Shown: positions 32,769 to 44,515, numbered from the stretch's first letter. The stretch is 64,000 bases of DNA from Agrypnia vestita (GCA_016648135.1 JADDOH010002666.1:48523-112522), one strand, 5' to 3'. Program-made: numbers and translations. The notes: generated by a model not told the origin, from the letters alone.

Positions 32769-35069
32769 ATATAAATATCCGTCTGTACTGAAATACACTT
32801 GGAAGTACATTTTATATTTAATTCAGCTACAAATAAAAAATGTTTTGATTGTCGTAAAGATTGATCATCTTCTCTTTTCTTCTTCTCTTTTCTCTCTTCT
32901 CGCTCTTCTCTTAGAACCAAATTACTTAACTGACTAAGTATCACGGATACGGTGGTTAAGACTGCACGCTTTTTAAAGTTATCATATTCAGTTCTCGATA
33001 TTTTAGCCTTCGTTATTGGAAAACCGAGTTCTTTATTTCTCCCATCAGCGGTTAACCATGAGAAGGCGCTGGAGCCTGTATGCGCAGCCTCCACCACTCG
33101 TGCGCGCTCGATACATACACACTTCCACTCTTAAATTAGTAAAGAAAAAATCTCGGAGCACTTTTAACATTTTATGGTTACCAGACATTCAGCGACGCTC
33201 ACCATAAACATAATCATAAATATCGTATTATTTTATACGCTTTCCAGAAATTATTTTACAATGTTTTAATTGTCGACAAGATAAAGGACTCGAAGACACG
33301 ATGCAATTCAACAGAACGTTCCAATTTTTTGTAACACAATACAACAGAACAATCGAACTTTTCGTAATATTACAAAACAGTTATGATGGTACACCACTAT
33401 AAATAACAAATTGACTAGTCATCATGGGCAGCTCTTAATTTCACGTTCGCTTACAACCCTTATTGCCACTGTATAAGTATAAGAACAAAATATCTGATCG
33501 CTTTAAATTGTTTTACATATTTGTCTAGTGGTAAGACACTTCTCTGAAGATTGGGATTGATCGCCGGAGAGTAACAAGAAAGTCCTATTTTATATTATTA
33601 TTTACAGTACGCAATTAATATATTTTTAAATGGGAACATTTACATTCGGTATCTCGTAGACGTAAACAATATTTTTTATATCTGAGTGATGCGAATTACT
33701 ATAACTGATTATTTAATTTATTAATTTGGATTGTGGTAAAATAATACATACACTTCTTATGCATAAATTCGTTCATTGGTATCTGAATATACTCTTTTAT
33801 ATTGTAGGGCTCTGCCACAGTATAGTAAAGCATACAGTATAGTAAAATCTTCATACAAACAGCAGAAACGACGCCCTTCGAAATCAGGGCTGCAGTAACG
33901 TACGGACGCAAGCAGTGTGAGATGCTCCCACGCATACATTTAGGTCAATTTATGGCACCCCAAACCATAAAGAGTCAGTCAATGAGCAGCCCTGGTGCGT
34001 TTTTAACCAAGTTTAAGTACTAAGCGGCCGTAGGTATTTATTTCAAGGACACTGCCAAGATAACATACTGTATGTATTTATTATACTGTGGCTCTGCTAT
34101 ATAAATATATGATCATTGTGCAGATACCGGTAGCGACATCACACAAAGAATTGAAGAAAAAATGTTAACATTATTTTATGCTTATATTCTTTTCTAGCTC
34201 TATAAAAATATCGAAGTTAGTTAGTTTTACCTGTTCGCCTATCGATAAGAAGTTCATTCACTCTCGAAACTCGAGCACTATACTGTAAAATTAAACCCAA
34301 GTAGAGCAAAAACAGCTCCATCCGCATTGAAGTATCTACGTAAATAGTACTCGTAAAAGTGTTGCCTTAATCACCGAGTCAGCCTATATAATATTAAATA
34401 TAGACTTGTGATGTATTCCGTTGTTACTGCAAGGAAGATAACGAAACAAAAGATTAATAATTGACGAGGTTCTTTTGGTTTTTACAGTCCTAGTATTGGT
34501 AGCTACAAACTGGCATATGAAATATGAACTGTGACGGGTATAAGATCGATTTCGGATTTGTTTTCAAGCTAGACTAAGATGTCGCCTTAGGGCCGGGCAA
34601 CGAACGCTTTTCGGGAACATCGTCAGACATGTGCACGAAATGATTGTTACGTACCGAACCTGTTGTATTGTAAAAGAATGATTTTTTAAAACGTTATAAC
34701 AAAAGGCAAAGATAATTGAGTTAGCCACAGCAGATTCTGTGAAAATATCTTTTTTGTACCGAGTCGGGTGTAATATGATTGTACCTGCGCGAAGAAAAAC
34801 ATCGCATTGTTTATTTTAAAACAACAATTGATTTCACATTCATTTAGTATGCTCATTACCTCATTACCACACAAAAGTATATTTCTTTTATTCAAATTAA
34901 CAATGTGGGATAGGGCGTTAACGATGAGATCATAATATATCATTTGAAAATACGTGCAGAAATTAAGAGACTGAAAATATGTACAGGACAGTGCCCAGTT
35001 TTAAAAATATATTTAAAGGCTACTGACATCAATCATGTGCGAATTCTGGGCAGCGTCTCTTTTTAATAT
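32769..35069. other. About 2.3 kb, no gene seen
   Basis: Contains a CTTCTCTTTTCT-rich tract (32869-32910) and a tRNA-like remnant (33520-33575). There is also a TACAGTATAGTAAA duplication at 33818 and 33833. The minus frame 32678-33097 begins in unique sequence and ends in the family P arm, so it is not a gene. Confidence 0.35.
33520..33575 (+). mobile_element. Degraded tRNA-like sequence
   Basis: TTGTCTAGTGGTAAGACACTT resembles the D-arm part of a tRNA, with GATTGATCGCC a damaged B box. Probably a very old SINE head. Confidence 0.3.
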
Positions 35070-35546
35070 ACAGGGCTATTTGGAAAACATTAATAACCTC
35101 GCAGGACTATACTCCTGCCTTGATTATGAGCCTGCATGCGAAGATGTATGAATGTGGATGAGGCGAGAGTTGTATGTCAGGACAGAAGAGTGATGCGCTC
35201 TATCCTCTCTGCCTACCCCCACGGGGAAACGGCATGATGGTAAGTTAGTTAGTTAGATTATGAGTCTAAAATGTTCAATAAGCCATGATAGGTCATCAAT
35301 AGTTATGGAGTTATGCAATATCAAAATTTGAATTTTTTTTCAAAGCGTTGAACTATCACTACAGTAATTTATATCAATTACGAAAAATTCATTTGCTTCA
35401 ATACAAGTTAAATAAAATGATAAAAACCCTGCAGAAATTCCGATTGGAATGTTTTTCATTTGGAATTGGAAGATTTTTATAATTTTATTTGGCCTGTATT
35501 AAAGGGAATGAATTTTTCATATTCGATAAGTTACTGTAATGACCAG
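35070..35546. mobile_element. Family P element split by a LINE insertion
   Basis: The left arm starts TACAGGGCTATTTGGAAAAC and is interrupted at 35130, resuming at 35265 (TCTAAAATGTTCAATAAGCC). It then runs through the centre (CCGATTGGAATG) and part of the right arm (GATAAGTTACTGTAATGACC). Removing 35131-35264 restores the order seen at 54175-54711. The right arm is truncated. Confidence 0.75.
35131..35255 (+). pseudogene. LINE family B fragment 5, inserted in family P
   Basis: Translation MNVDEARVVCQDRRVMRSIL and then SAYPHGE matches NVAEAKVVCQDRRIWRSILP and AYPCGK at 45.3 kb. It ends CGGCATGATGG followed by a TTAG repeat, the same 3' end as the 44.9-kb copy. GATTATGAG flanks it on both sides (35122-35130, 35256-35264), as expected after target-primed reverse transcription. 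Extreme 5' truncation left 125 bases. Confidence 0.85.
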
Positions 35547-35719
35547 CCTTGGATTTCTAAGCTTTTCACAAGCTCCAGCTCCATTGTATTTAAAAATATC
35601 TCTGGTGATTGCTTTTCGAGGCAATCAACCTCTCAACGTGGCTCAAATATATGGCTGCACAGTTTATAGGACGAGAAATATTCCCTGGATCCTTCATCTA
35701 ACAAATAGTTAAAAATGAA

Positions 35720-35850
35720 TTTTTTTATATGGGAAAGTAGGTGTGGAAATCTTTTTGGGTGTTCATAGGTGTCATACGACCTATCTTACGGCTGGCGTAA
35801 GTGATCACTTTACACAATGTAACCAATTCCACCTATTTGTGAGTCGTATT
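35720..35850 (+). mobile_element. Family M repeat, partial copy
   Basis: TATATGGGAAAGTAGGTGTG, then GTGATCACTTTACACAATG and CCAATTCCACC match the 56.6- and 55.0-kb copies in order. Both ends are eroded. Confidence 0.55.
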
Positions 35851-37728
35851 TTTTTACCGCTATCTGTGGTTTGAAAATGTGTCATTCCCATAAACTAGTA
35901 CAGATGTCGCCGTTGGTATGAGATGTCTATTTTCGATTTGGAGTTTTCAAAGCAATATTCTTTTAATAAATAAAATCCAGTCTTGCGTTCTTGAAAAATT
36001 TTGACGTAGTCCAAAAATTCTGAATAGTACTAATGCTTGAATGTTCCTTGTAAGGAGAGTTGGTAGCTTCCACCCTGTTGCGTATTTATAAACGCTACCC
36101 GCAAGTTGTTAAGTGTTTACTTCTCCGAGCGATTTTTTATACTATCCTCAGTATTGTGAAGACGTGATTGAGTTTCATATATATGTATATATATATTTTA
36201 TTGAAGATAATTGGGTAATTTTACAACTCGAATGTAAAATGTTTACAACGTCATACTCAGATTCTCCTCCACACTGCCCAAGGGCTTCCAGCTCGCTTTT
36301 TCTCTTCTCGCGGTTAAGATTATCATTCCAATTCTCGAGATATAAAGACAGAAGTATTTTTGATCATTATTATTTAACCTCAACATTATATTGTTGCACG
36401 AGACCATACAATACGAGATAAACACTACAATAAAACGAAAGAGGAATTATATAATGTAACAGTACAAGTCAATATGTTCTTGTAACAAAAAAGTATACCC
36501 ACAAAAACAATTTATTTATTTATTTTTATTTAATTTAAATTTATTACATACATATTTTACAATTAGCAAAGATCCTGCCAACCATGAATTAGTTATCAGC
36601 AGGTTTCTTCTATTACCAACGAATATACCTTGCCATTTAATAACAGTGCTACACTATTGTTCATCAGCCTTTTTCTATCCTGGATAAAGGCTTTCCTAAA
36701 TGTCGCCCACTTTCCCCCATCCATTGAATTTGTTGGTATCGCAGTCCATTTTATCAGAGCGGCCTGTCAGCCTTTTGATTCCCCTCTGGTGCCACTGGAT
36801 GACTGCATTAGTATTGATATCGTATTGAATGCTTTAGTATGATTGTATGTCCACCGAGTTATGTGGACTGCCCATTGCTATTTCATAAAACTGAACATGA
36901 TCTTAATTTTATAATGGTTAGCAATGCAAAAGAAATCATGGATTTGTTTTTAGATTCGATTGTTGGCAATTATTCTTTTACAATGCTATAAATCACAGTT
37001 ATTGGCAAAATAAAATACGGAAATTTTGTTACGATCTATGTAATTTTTTAATATTTTTTACGTATAATGTATATTTTTTAAGAAAAAGTCTTAATATTGA
37101 TATTTTCTAATGTGATTTTCTCACTCAAATACAATATTCATAAATCATACGCGCTAATTTTAAATAAAACGCAGGAAACACTAAAATATAATTTTATACA
37201 AAATAATTTTCATTAAAGACAATATTTATCTTTGTCTACATCACAAAAAAATATGATTATTTATTTTTCATCTGGTAGGCACCACCCTATTTGGTTTAGA
37301 ATTTTTTATTCTATTAACCAATAAATCAATAAAATGATTCTATATATATAAGTATTATTGTGCCTAAATTTGAATAGGTAATTTTAGAAATCACTGGGTT
37401 ATATGCAAGATAATATCTTCAGTTGTGTTTTATTGCTTGCATTGCATAATTAGTCCTTTAAAAGTCGCACAGAAAGAGTGGTAATAATATTCAGTTTAAA
37501 TCGGTCAATTTTTATCGCTTTTAAAAGTAATCATTAAAAGTGTCGTTTGTCTCTGAAAGACATTGAAAATGTTCCTGTGATGTGTGTGTACATCGCACAC
37601 CTACTTAGACTTCTTATTATTTATACATTCATATTGTCTTTTATAATAGCATCACAGCAACATTACTTTTGTGAAGTGTTAATGAAAACACTTCGAGACA
37701 CAATACAGACTCTACGTTTATGTACGAC
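35851..37728. other. About 1.9 kb, no certain gene
   Basis: Mostly AT-rich. Near 36640-36760 the minus strand gives IKWTAIPTNS..GGKWATFRKAF, vaguely like the last residues of a LINE polymerase, but this is too weak to call. TA microsatellite at 36176-36196. Confidence 0.3.
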
Positions 37729-38395
37729 ATTATATTCAAGAACACATTCTTATTGTAAAGTTGCAATTTTTTCAGAACAAAGTTCTGTGAAATTTATAAC
37801 AAAATTTATTAATAAATTAGAAAGACATAGAGAAAAATCAAATCCACGATAAAAATTTGGCTAACACCGGTATTCGAACCACGGATCTCCTCCTATCCGG
37901 GGCAGGCGCGTTATCCAATTATGCTATAGCGACATGTACATTTCCGTGAATATATCGAGTTTATCTGTAAGAATTATTTATTAATGGATTTAACATACAT
38001 GATTTTAAACGCAGAACTTCATTCTGAAAAAATTGCAACTTCACAATAAGAATGTGTTCTTGAATATAATATATGTGTGTTGTATCAAATGTGTCCAAAA
38101 ATAAAAAATGAATTAAACTGGTTAATTCTGGCGTCCCCTAGCGGCAGTTACACAAAGTAATTTGTGCCTACCGTACCAGAAAAAGTGGATTGCTCTAAAA
38201 ATGGGTTAAAAAAAAGAAAATATATGTTAACAATTAAAAATGAGACTTACAGATAAGGCCGATATATTCACGGAAGTGTACAAGGCCGCTATAGCGTAAT
38301 TGGATAACGCGCCTGCCCCGGTTAGGAGGAGATCCCGGTAGCAGCCAAATTTTTTTTTCGTGGGTTTTGATTTTTCTGTATGTCTTTCTAATGAA
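37729..38395. mobile_element. Inverted pair of tRNA-Arg-like repeats
   Basis: A block at about 37808-37975 is repeated in reverse at 38238-38395. Each holds a tRNA-like core: minus strand near 37860-37935, plus strand near 38283-38345 (GGCCGCTATAGCGTAATTGG, then CCCCGG anticodon region). The plus copy lost its T-arm. A further inverted match (37729-37781 with 38018-38073) lies between. The match continues about 35 bases 5' of the tRNA head, so it is more than a simple SINE. Confidence 0.65.
37860..37935 (-). tRNA. tRNA-Arg-like pseudo-tRNA
   Basis: On the minus strand TAGCATAATTGGATAACGCG (A-box region) is followed by a CCCCGG loop and GGTTCGAATACC (B box). By alignment to the usual tRNA-Arg layout the anticodon would be CCG. 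The acceptor and T stems have mismatches, so this is a pseudogene or SINE head, not a working tRNA. Confidence 0.4.
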
Positions 38396-39686
38396 TTAAT
38401 TAATTTGGTTTTATGTACGACGTTTACTCATTATGTTTTGACCCATACTTTGTTATAACATAATATTAAATTTTATGAAAATCCATATACAATATTATGT
38501 ATTTTTACATAATCTCGTAACGGAAAATAATAATATGTTTAAATTATAGGAAGGCTACGTAAAATTAATGTATATTTAAAAATAGTAACCTCTATTTAAC
38601 ATACATTATACTGACATTTTGGGAACTTAATTTACTTATAAATTTATAATTATTTTGTTAGTGATCGGTATTGAGGTCCAAAATCTTTTTCAGATTGCCA
38701 GGTAAAAAAAAATGCCGAAGTAATACAATCGTTCAGAATTTTAAAAAAGTGTCATTTTTTAAATAGTTTTATTTAGGATTAAAATAGAAACAACTACATT
38801 GCGTTACCTGCTTATATGACTAAACGTGTCGTTTTTTACAGCCATACATACTGCGTAATTCAATTACAAGGTGGTTTTATATTAAAGCCTATTAAACATT
38901 TTTTAATTGACTTATTTTATATGAACGAGTTTTAAAATGGGAATGTTTTAATGCATAGTAATAAATACAAATTGTTTCCAGGTTCTTGAATAAATATTAA
39001 AAATTAGATTTTTTGTAATTACGTCGATGGGCGTTAAACTCGTATGTCTTCTATTACATTCTAGTTACGCCCTAACTCCTAACTTTCAAACCACACATTG
39101 AACCATTAATGGTTTCCTCTATTATATTTTTGATAAAATACCTGTGAAGTTAGTTAGGATCTGAATTTCTGGTTCCATTAAAGTTAATTAAGTGTAATAA
39201 TTGATCATTTCACTAGTAGCTAAATTCAATACCTAAGTATTAATAAGTAGATTATATTTATAATATAAATAGGATTTTTGCTGTGCATTGCGCACTTTTG
39301 TTAATGTAGCTATAATATGTACATGATTTTGATTGGAATCAATTATATCATAAGTAAATTTTTACTTTTTCCAATTTTTTTACGTTTAGTAAAGACTATA
39401 CATACAAAGTGTTAAATCTTATAATCAAAACGCGGGCCAATTAATGAGACTGACATTATTAATTCAACAGGGTGAATCAATGTACGTACCTGTAAATAAA
39501 TTATGTTATTATTTATATAAGTGAATTTTTTTGGCATTACATCAACTACCACCGAAATTTTGTTTTTTTAAATCATTTACGGCACTTTTATGCTATTATT
39601 TTTTGTCACGCAACATTTATTTATTCACAATTGAGAGATTTATTAAGCGTTGCAAAAGTTTATTGGATCATTCACAAAACTTATAT
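38396..39686. other. About 1.3 kb, no gene seen
   Basis: AT-rich. Contains one copy (39279-39345) of a short direct repeat shared with 41910-41985. The plus frame 39531-39734 has no domain. Confidence 0.35.
39279..39345 (+). repeat. Short dispersed repeat R3, copy 1
   Basis: GCGCACTTTTGTTAATGTAG is followed by CTATAATATGTACATGATTTTGATTGG. The partner at 41910-41985 reads GCGCACTTTTGTTAATGTAG and then CCATAATGCGTGCGTGATTGTGATTGG. Same orientation, 2.6 kb apart. Confidence 0.65.
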
Positions 39687-40278
39687 TGTCACGGGTATTT
39701 TATTTGGGAGACAAATGATAACACTGGAAATTAATTAGAGGCTTATTAATTAGTGATTTATTATTTTATTAAATTGGCAAAGTTATTTAACACGAATCAA
39801 ATTAATACTCTATTTTTGAAATTACACTATTTTGGAACTTATCACTCGCCCGTGAACATTTTATTATCGCTGGGAACACTTTATTTATCACTTGCTAGCT
39901 ATTCTATCCAATTTTCGCACGTGGTAGACGCATTTATGAAATCACTATCTATAAGAACTCACTCGATTATTTCGCTTAATGTCTGTCGCCCGGAAATTCC
40001 ACGACTGGACACACCGGCCGTCATCCGTGGCTTATTTCGTACCGATAGATATGTCAAAACAAACTCAATTGCGTAGCGCGGTGCTGCTTTATATACGCGA
40101 TATGCTGATCTTTAGAATTCTCGAGTAAATTCTTTTCCTGTCTTCCGCAGAAGGTTTCCGTTTTTTTAGGCTATTCCAGGCGTCTCCAGAATGTTGTAGA
40201 TAATCTTAGAGTACTGTAGGCCGTTTTAGAGCCTTCCATAGTGTTATTCCAGAGTGACGTATACAAGGGATTCGAACA
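39687..40278 (-). mobile_element. Second LTR-like sequence, minus orientation
   Basis: Starts TGTCACGGG..GGGAGACAAA, matching the TGTTACGG..AGGAGACAAA end of the 27.2-kb LTR, and also follows ATAT. On the minus strand it has a CGTATATAAAG TATA-like box and an AATAAAGTGTTCCC stretch. The far end is uncertain: CACTCTGGA and TGTTCGAA-like ends are shared with the other copy, but no matching ATAT was found. The plus frame 39753-40076 is not coding. Confidence 0.5.
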
Positions 40279-40341
40279 GTTCCATTCGCAACAGTGCAAT
40301 TCCTTCTACTTACCATTTCGTTACTCCCATAATAAAGGGTG

Positions 40342-40492
40342 TAATTTATTTATTTATTTATTTATGCTTCAACAGGCCAAGAGGCCCAATTACTCCAGGC
40401 TTGAGTAAATCACACAGATTAATTGTGACCTCACCGGGAATCGAACCCGGAACATTCGGTATTAGAATCCAGTGCCAGTGCGCTTCTCTGCT
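40342..40492 (-). mobile_element. tRNA-derived SINE, copy 3, with AAAT tail
   Basis: The minus strand shows B box GGTTCGATTCC, the body GTGAGGTCACAATTAATCTG, GGAGTAATTGGGCC and TTGGCCTGTTGAAGC, then an (AAAT)n tail at 40343-40366. This is the clearest 3' end of the four copies. The A box is damaged. Confidence 0.85.
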
Positions 40493-41344
40493 GATCATTG
40501 TAAAACTCAGATATAAATACGTAACCGTTTGTACGTCTGAGGTTCGAATTTAAGGGAAATTCGGCGAACCTTAGATTTTTTTTATTAAGGTAATCAAGAA
40601 GTTTCGATGACTTCTCTCTGTATCTACCTACGCCCCAAAAAAAGCATTCCAGCCCAGGTAAGTCCCCCACACGGTACGGAGCGTGTCGTCCCTTTCCGTG
40701 TACCATCTTTAATTGTTATTCGTTCCCAGACGAGCGACCGATATTACAATATTACACAATGCTCAACGATATTTCCCAACACAACACAAAACATAACAAT
40801 ATAACACAGTTTTATGAACTCATACATGGCGTATGTTATTTTGTATTTCTATTCTATTATTGTAATATGTATTATTATTCTTACGAAAGATTGAGCCGAT
40901 TTTACGAAAACAACTTCAGGAATAATAATGATCTTTAAATTGAAATTTAATAACGTTACCTTACTATACTAACTTTATACCTAGCATGTATAATACGAAG
41001 CTAGTCATACAGCATCTGCTAACTTCTTCTTCTTAAAAATAGGCAATCCGCCCTTAAAGACCGATTTGTAACATCTGCTAATATTAAAATACTTAACTGA
41101 GAATAAGATAAGTATTTTAATATTAGCTTCTTTAAAATACAATATTGATCCAAAATTAACACAATTTACTTTTTATTTAAGGAAAAGGGTGTCTGGAATT
41201 TGGATCAATTTTTGGTATCTTACCTCATTTAAACTAATATTTCGGTCCTTTTCGATATGTGTTTACCGAAAAAATAGATTATCTTTATTTTGCTTAGTAT
41301 CATGCATGATCTTCCTGTAAAAATTCTTTATGAATGAAAATGAA
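40493..41344. other. No gene seen
   Basis: AT-rich. A short inverted repeat (ACTTAACTGAGAATAAGATAAGT, near 41091-41115, with TAATATTAAAATACTT on its left and AAGTATTTTAATATTAG on its right) forms a hairpin at 41080-41128. Confidence 0.4.
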
Positions 41345-41490
41345 AGTTTTCTGGATTGTGTTTTCTGGGATATTATGCTGTGTTTTAACTATCTTTCTAG
41401 CCGACGTTTTGGATCCCATTTTGGGGTCCATCATCAGGACTGATGTGTTATGAGTGTTGCATCCCAGAAAACATAAACCAGAAGATTCCG
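41345..41490 (-). mobile_element. Penelope-like terminal repeat with hammerhead-like motif
   Basis: On the minus strand CTGATGA (41437-41431) is followed by a GGACCCC/GGGATCC stem, then AAAACGTCGGCTAG. The layout is that of a minimal hammerhead, but the G of the GAAA box is lost and the stem has one mismatch. Flanking it, TTCTGG..TGTTTTCTGGGAT (41350) and ATCCCAGAAAACA..CCAGAA (41460) are inverted repeats that would enclose the motif. No protein part is adjacent. Confidence 0.5.
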
Positions 41491-41909
41491 AATGACCGTG
41501 AAAACCTAAGAAATTTAAAGTAATTGTTTTTTATCATGAAAAAATTTAACATGTAAAATTTTTGTTGTATATAATTAGATTTTATCTCAAAAAACTATTG
41601 TTTCAATTTTTTTATACAAAAACATCCTTTCATCCGTATCAAAAATAATTTAAACCCTTATATCTGTGCCCGATTAAACTATAAGATAAAGTGTATAATG
41701 TTTTATGAATTTTAATTTGAGGGCATCCTGGTTGTTGATTTACAAATTAATTAAAACGATGTTTATAAAATACGGGAATTTGGAACAAAGTTATGTTATT
41801 GGAAAATGGTTGTGAGATGAGCTAAGAAAATTTGAATAACCAAAACATATAAAGCGCACAATTTTTTAACATCTACGCATCCGTGGCACTTTATTTTTGA
41901 CGCTGCGCA

Positions 41910-41985
41910 GTGCGGCCGAGCGCACTTTTGTTAATGTAGCCATAATGCGTGCGTGATTGTGATTGGCCCGCGGCACGTACATCTC
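41910..41985 (+). repeat. Short dispersed repeat R3, copy 2
   Basis: See 39279-39345. This copy is more GC-rich, with CpG where the other copy has TpA or CpA, suggesting the other copy has decayed by CpG mutation. Confidence 0.6.
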
Positions 41986-42629
41986 TTTATTGTTCCAATC
42001 AAGATTAAGCCCAATCTCCGCGGGGACAGACGGAATTACAATCGTTATAACAATAATAATGCACATTTTTTTATTTGAAATTTTAATGCGAGACATTAGC
42101 ATAAGTCAACGTAATCTCACAAATGTGTTATAATGCCCACATTCATTTTTATTTTAATGTTTCCATTAGTTCTTACATAAAATAATCGTATATTAAACCA
42201 CTTCTTATCCTCGTATATCCTGATATTCGTTCTATACAGAATGGTTATTACGTATTCCGCTTTATGTTTTTGCCTGTTAAAATATTGTTTTAAAAACATG
42301 ACATTTGTTTAACAAAGATACAGCGACGTATAATAGAGATATGTATAAATAATTTTAACATTATTTTTTTCCATAAAAGGTTAAAAAAATTATTATATAT
42401 GTTTATACTTACATATATTTAAAATTTCGTAAATTTGTGGATGCTTAATGCTTAAATAATTAAAGGTTGGAATTTTCCATTCACGTTGTCGCACATCTCC
42501 GTGACAATATGAAATAACAGTGTAGGCACCACAATATACGCTTTTTATCAACACCGTAAAAACTACCCTGTACGAGTATGTACGAGTACCTATGCTCTTC
42601 GAGCTCAATTTTTTCATACCTTTTTTTCA

Positions 42630-42826
42630 TTAGGATAGAAACGGCATCAAATCTACGGCATCAAAGTAAGATACTCGTCTGACGTTTACACATCCTTTGA
42701 ATATTGGAGAATGTCCTGTCAAATCCTGGCAGAATTCATAAAATGGTGCAGCTGGAACCTGTCGAAACATATACCCCTCACCTGGGTCGAAATATGTTGT
42801 TAAAAGTAAAGGCATTGTCAAAATAT
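42630..42826 (-). other. Candidate exon, function not recognised
   Basis: On the minus strand a pyrimidine-rich tract ending TTTTTTTAG leads into an open frame: ILTMPLLLTTYFDPGEGYMF, then a 40-residue stretch with evenly mixed residues, ending DAVDLMPFLS and TAA. Its composition looks more protein-like than other frames here, which are lysine-, asparagine- or phenylalanine-rich. I do not recognise the protein. A second minus frame (42393-42617) lies downstream. It may be a terminal exon, an exon of an unknown TE, or chance. Confidence 0.3.
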
Positions 42827-43749
42827 CTAAAAAAATAAAAAAATAAATTAAATGCAGTGACCAATGCAGTCACTGAGAATAACTAATTAAGAATATACTG
42901 AATTCGAGATTTTATAGGAAATATATATCTGTCTCTTCCGAAACTATGCTTCCAAATCATTATTAAAAGCAAAGGCAGCAATATTCACTTCAACCAATCA
43001 TCCCCCAAGGATGTGTCATGTCAAGTGTGACAAAATGGCCGCTTCATACTGAAGTGAGATTTGATGTCGATTTTAAACTGAAAAATCATAACAAAGACAG
43101 CAATATCTACTTATGTAAATAGCAAGAGCATCAATGTCCACTATTTGGTAGCAATATCCATTTAGAAAAAGTGAAATATTTATTTACACACGTAAATATT
43201 ATAAAAAATTATTTCCAATAAGATGTAGGTTTCATAGATCGAGAGAAATTTCCTTTAGTAGTGACACGTTTTTTGTATTTATATCAGAAGCATCTCAGTG
43301 GGATATCGCTGCATTTGCTTTTATGCCCCTCGTATGATCATGTCAATTATTGGAAACACAGTACTTAAAATGTATTTTACTTGATGCAGTCATAAAATTA
43401 AGAATGTTCACGATTGTGGACGATAATCGTCTTATTGCTACATTTTACGGTGGTTCCTCAGCAGAGCCCGTGATCCTGTTTGTGCCTAGACCGAAGACGA
43501 TGCATGCCGGTTGGCAGTGGTCGCTGCCACCGCGAGTTCACCAGTCACGTCCGGTCATATTTATTGAACAACGGATTCTTGCGCCGCTCAATCATTATTT
43601 ATGGTTATTGCTTGGTTTTTTAACTCCAGTCTAAAATATGATCGAGAGATCGTAACGTATCGGTAAACTATGCAGCCAAAAATACGTTGTGCTTTTTCCC
43701 CTTTGTTGCTCCCAACATGAAATTCGATAAAATAAATGATAAAATTGTA

Positions 43750-44515
43750 AATAATACATATAATTAATCTAAGAGGTTGAGAACTGTATTGGGATGTATG
43801 CACAAGATTAAATACTATGTTCCGATACAGACTATGAAAACTATATATCAATCTTTAGCGGAATCGGTAATAAGGTATGGAATAACTAGCTGGGGTCTAA
43901 CTTGCAAAACTAATGTTAGAAAAATTCAAAATATTCAAAATTCGGCTATAAAATTAATAAATAAAGAAAGTGCTACTAAAGATATACAGGAACTCTTCAA
44001 GAAACAAGGCTCTATGCCAATTAATGCTATCTTGTGGTACAAACTAATTACACGATATCATGAAGATGGGACATATAAGCATAGATTGATTCATAAACAT
44101 AGTACCAGATTTACGGTTAAAGAAGGACTACGAATACCGAAGGTCATAAATAAATATGGACAAAGAACATTAAAATATGTCATACCAAAAATATTTAATA
44201 AAATCCCATGTCGTGTCAAAATGGATATTAATAAAAAAGGGCAAAATACAGAATTAATGAATATGTTATTAAATAAAAGAGACTTATTTTGATTTTGGTA
44301 ATATTTGTATTTTTTCTTGCATTGTTGTATAGTATTGTAGATTTGTATTTGAGTTTATAAGATCTATTGTAATTAATTAATATGAATGTATTTCTGGTAA
44401 ATACAATTTATTTATATATATGTATTGATGCACCTACAGACAAATATCAATGTGATGTTTTGTGGGTCTGAGATGTAAAAAAAATAAAATAATAATAAAT
44501 AAAAAAAATAAGAAA
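43750..44515 (+). pseudogene. LINE family E, copy 2: polymerase C-terminus and 3' end
   Basis: An open frame of 171 codons (43777-44292) carries YVPIQTMKTIYQSLAESVIR, then YGITSWGL, NIQNSAIKLINK, RLIHKHSTRF and GLRIPKVINKYGQRTLKYVI. The 'IY.SL..S.IRYGI..WG' motif is the typical thumb/C-terminal end of LINE reverse transcriptases, following the catalytic core. A 3' untranslated region follows and ends in A-rich AATAAA-like repeats (44480-44512). The 5' part, including the YADD core, is lost. The intact frame implies a young copy. A decayed relative is at 23098-23512. Confidence 0.8.

Noticed and set aside
32678..33097. 139-codon minus frame, the longest non-TE-looking frame after the LINE E tail
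   Set aside because: Its C-terminal part is family P repeat sequence and the middle is a purine-rich run (EEREERKEKKKRE), so it is not a conserved gene.
36620..36860. Possible LINE end on minus strand (IKWTAIPTN..KWATFRKAF)
   Set aside because: The resemblance to the W-T-D-D..W..EAF pattern is too loose without an alignment.
37547..37852. 101-codon plus frame
   Set aside because: It runs into the tRNA-like inverted repeat and has no recognised motif.
37860..38345. Functional tRNA genes
   Set aside because: One copy has mismatched stems and the other lacks the T-arm. Both lie in an inverted repeat.
43350..43634. 94-codon plus frame with mixed composition (contains ILFVPRPKTMHAG)
   Set aside because: No recognised motif, no flanking splice or promoter signal, and it opens in AT-rich sequence. 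Kept only as a note.
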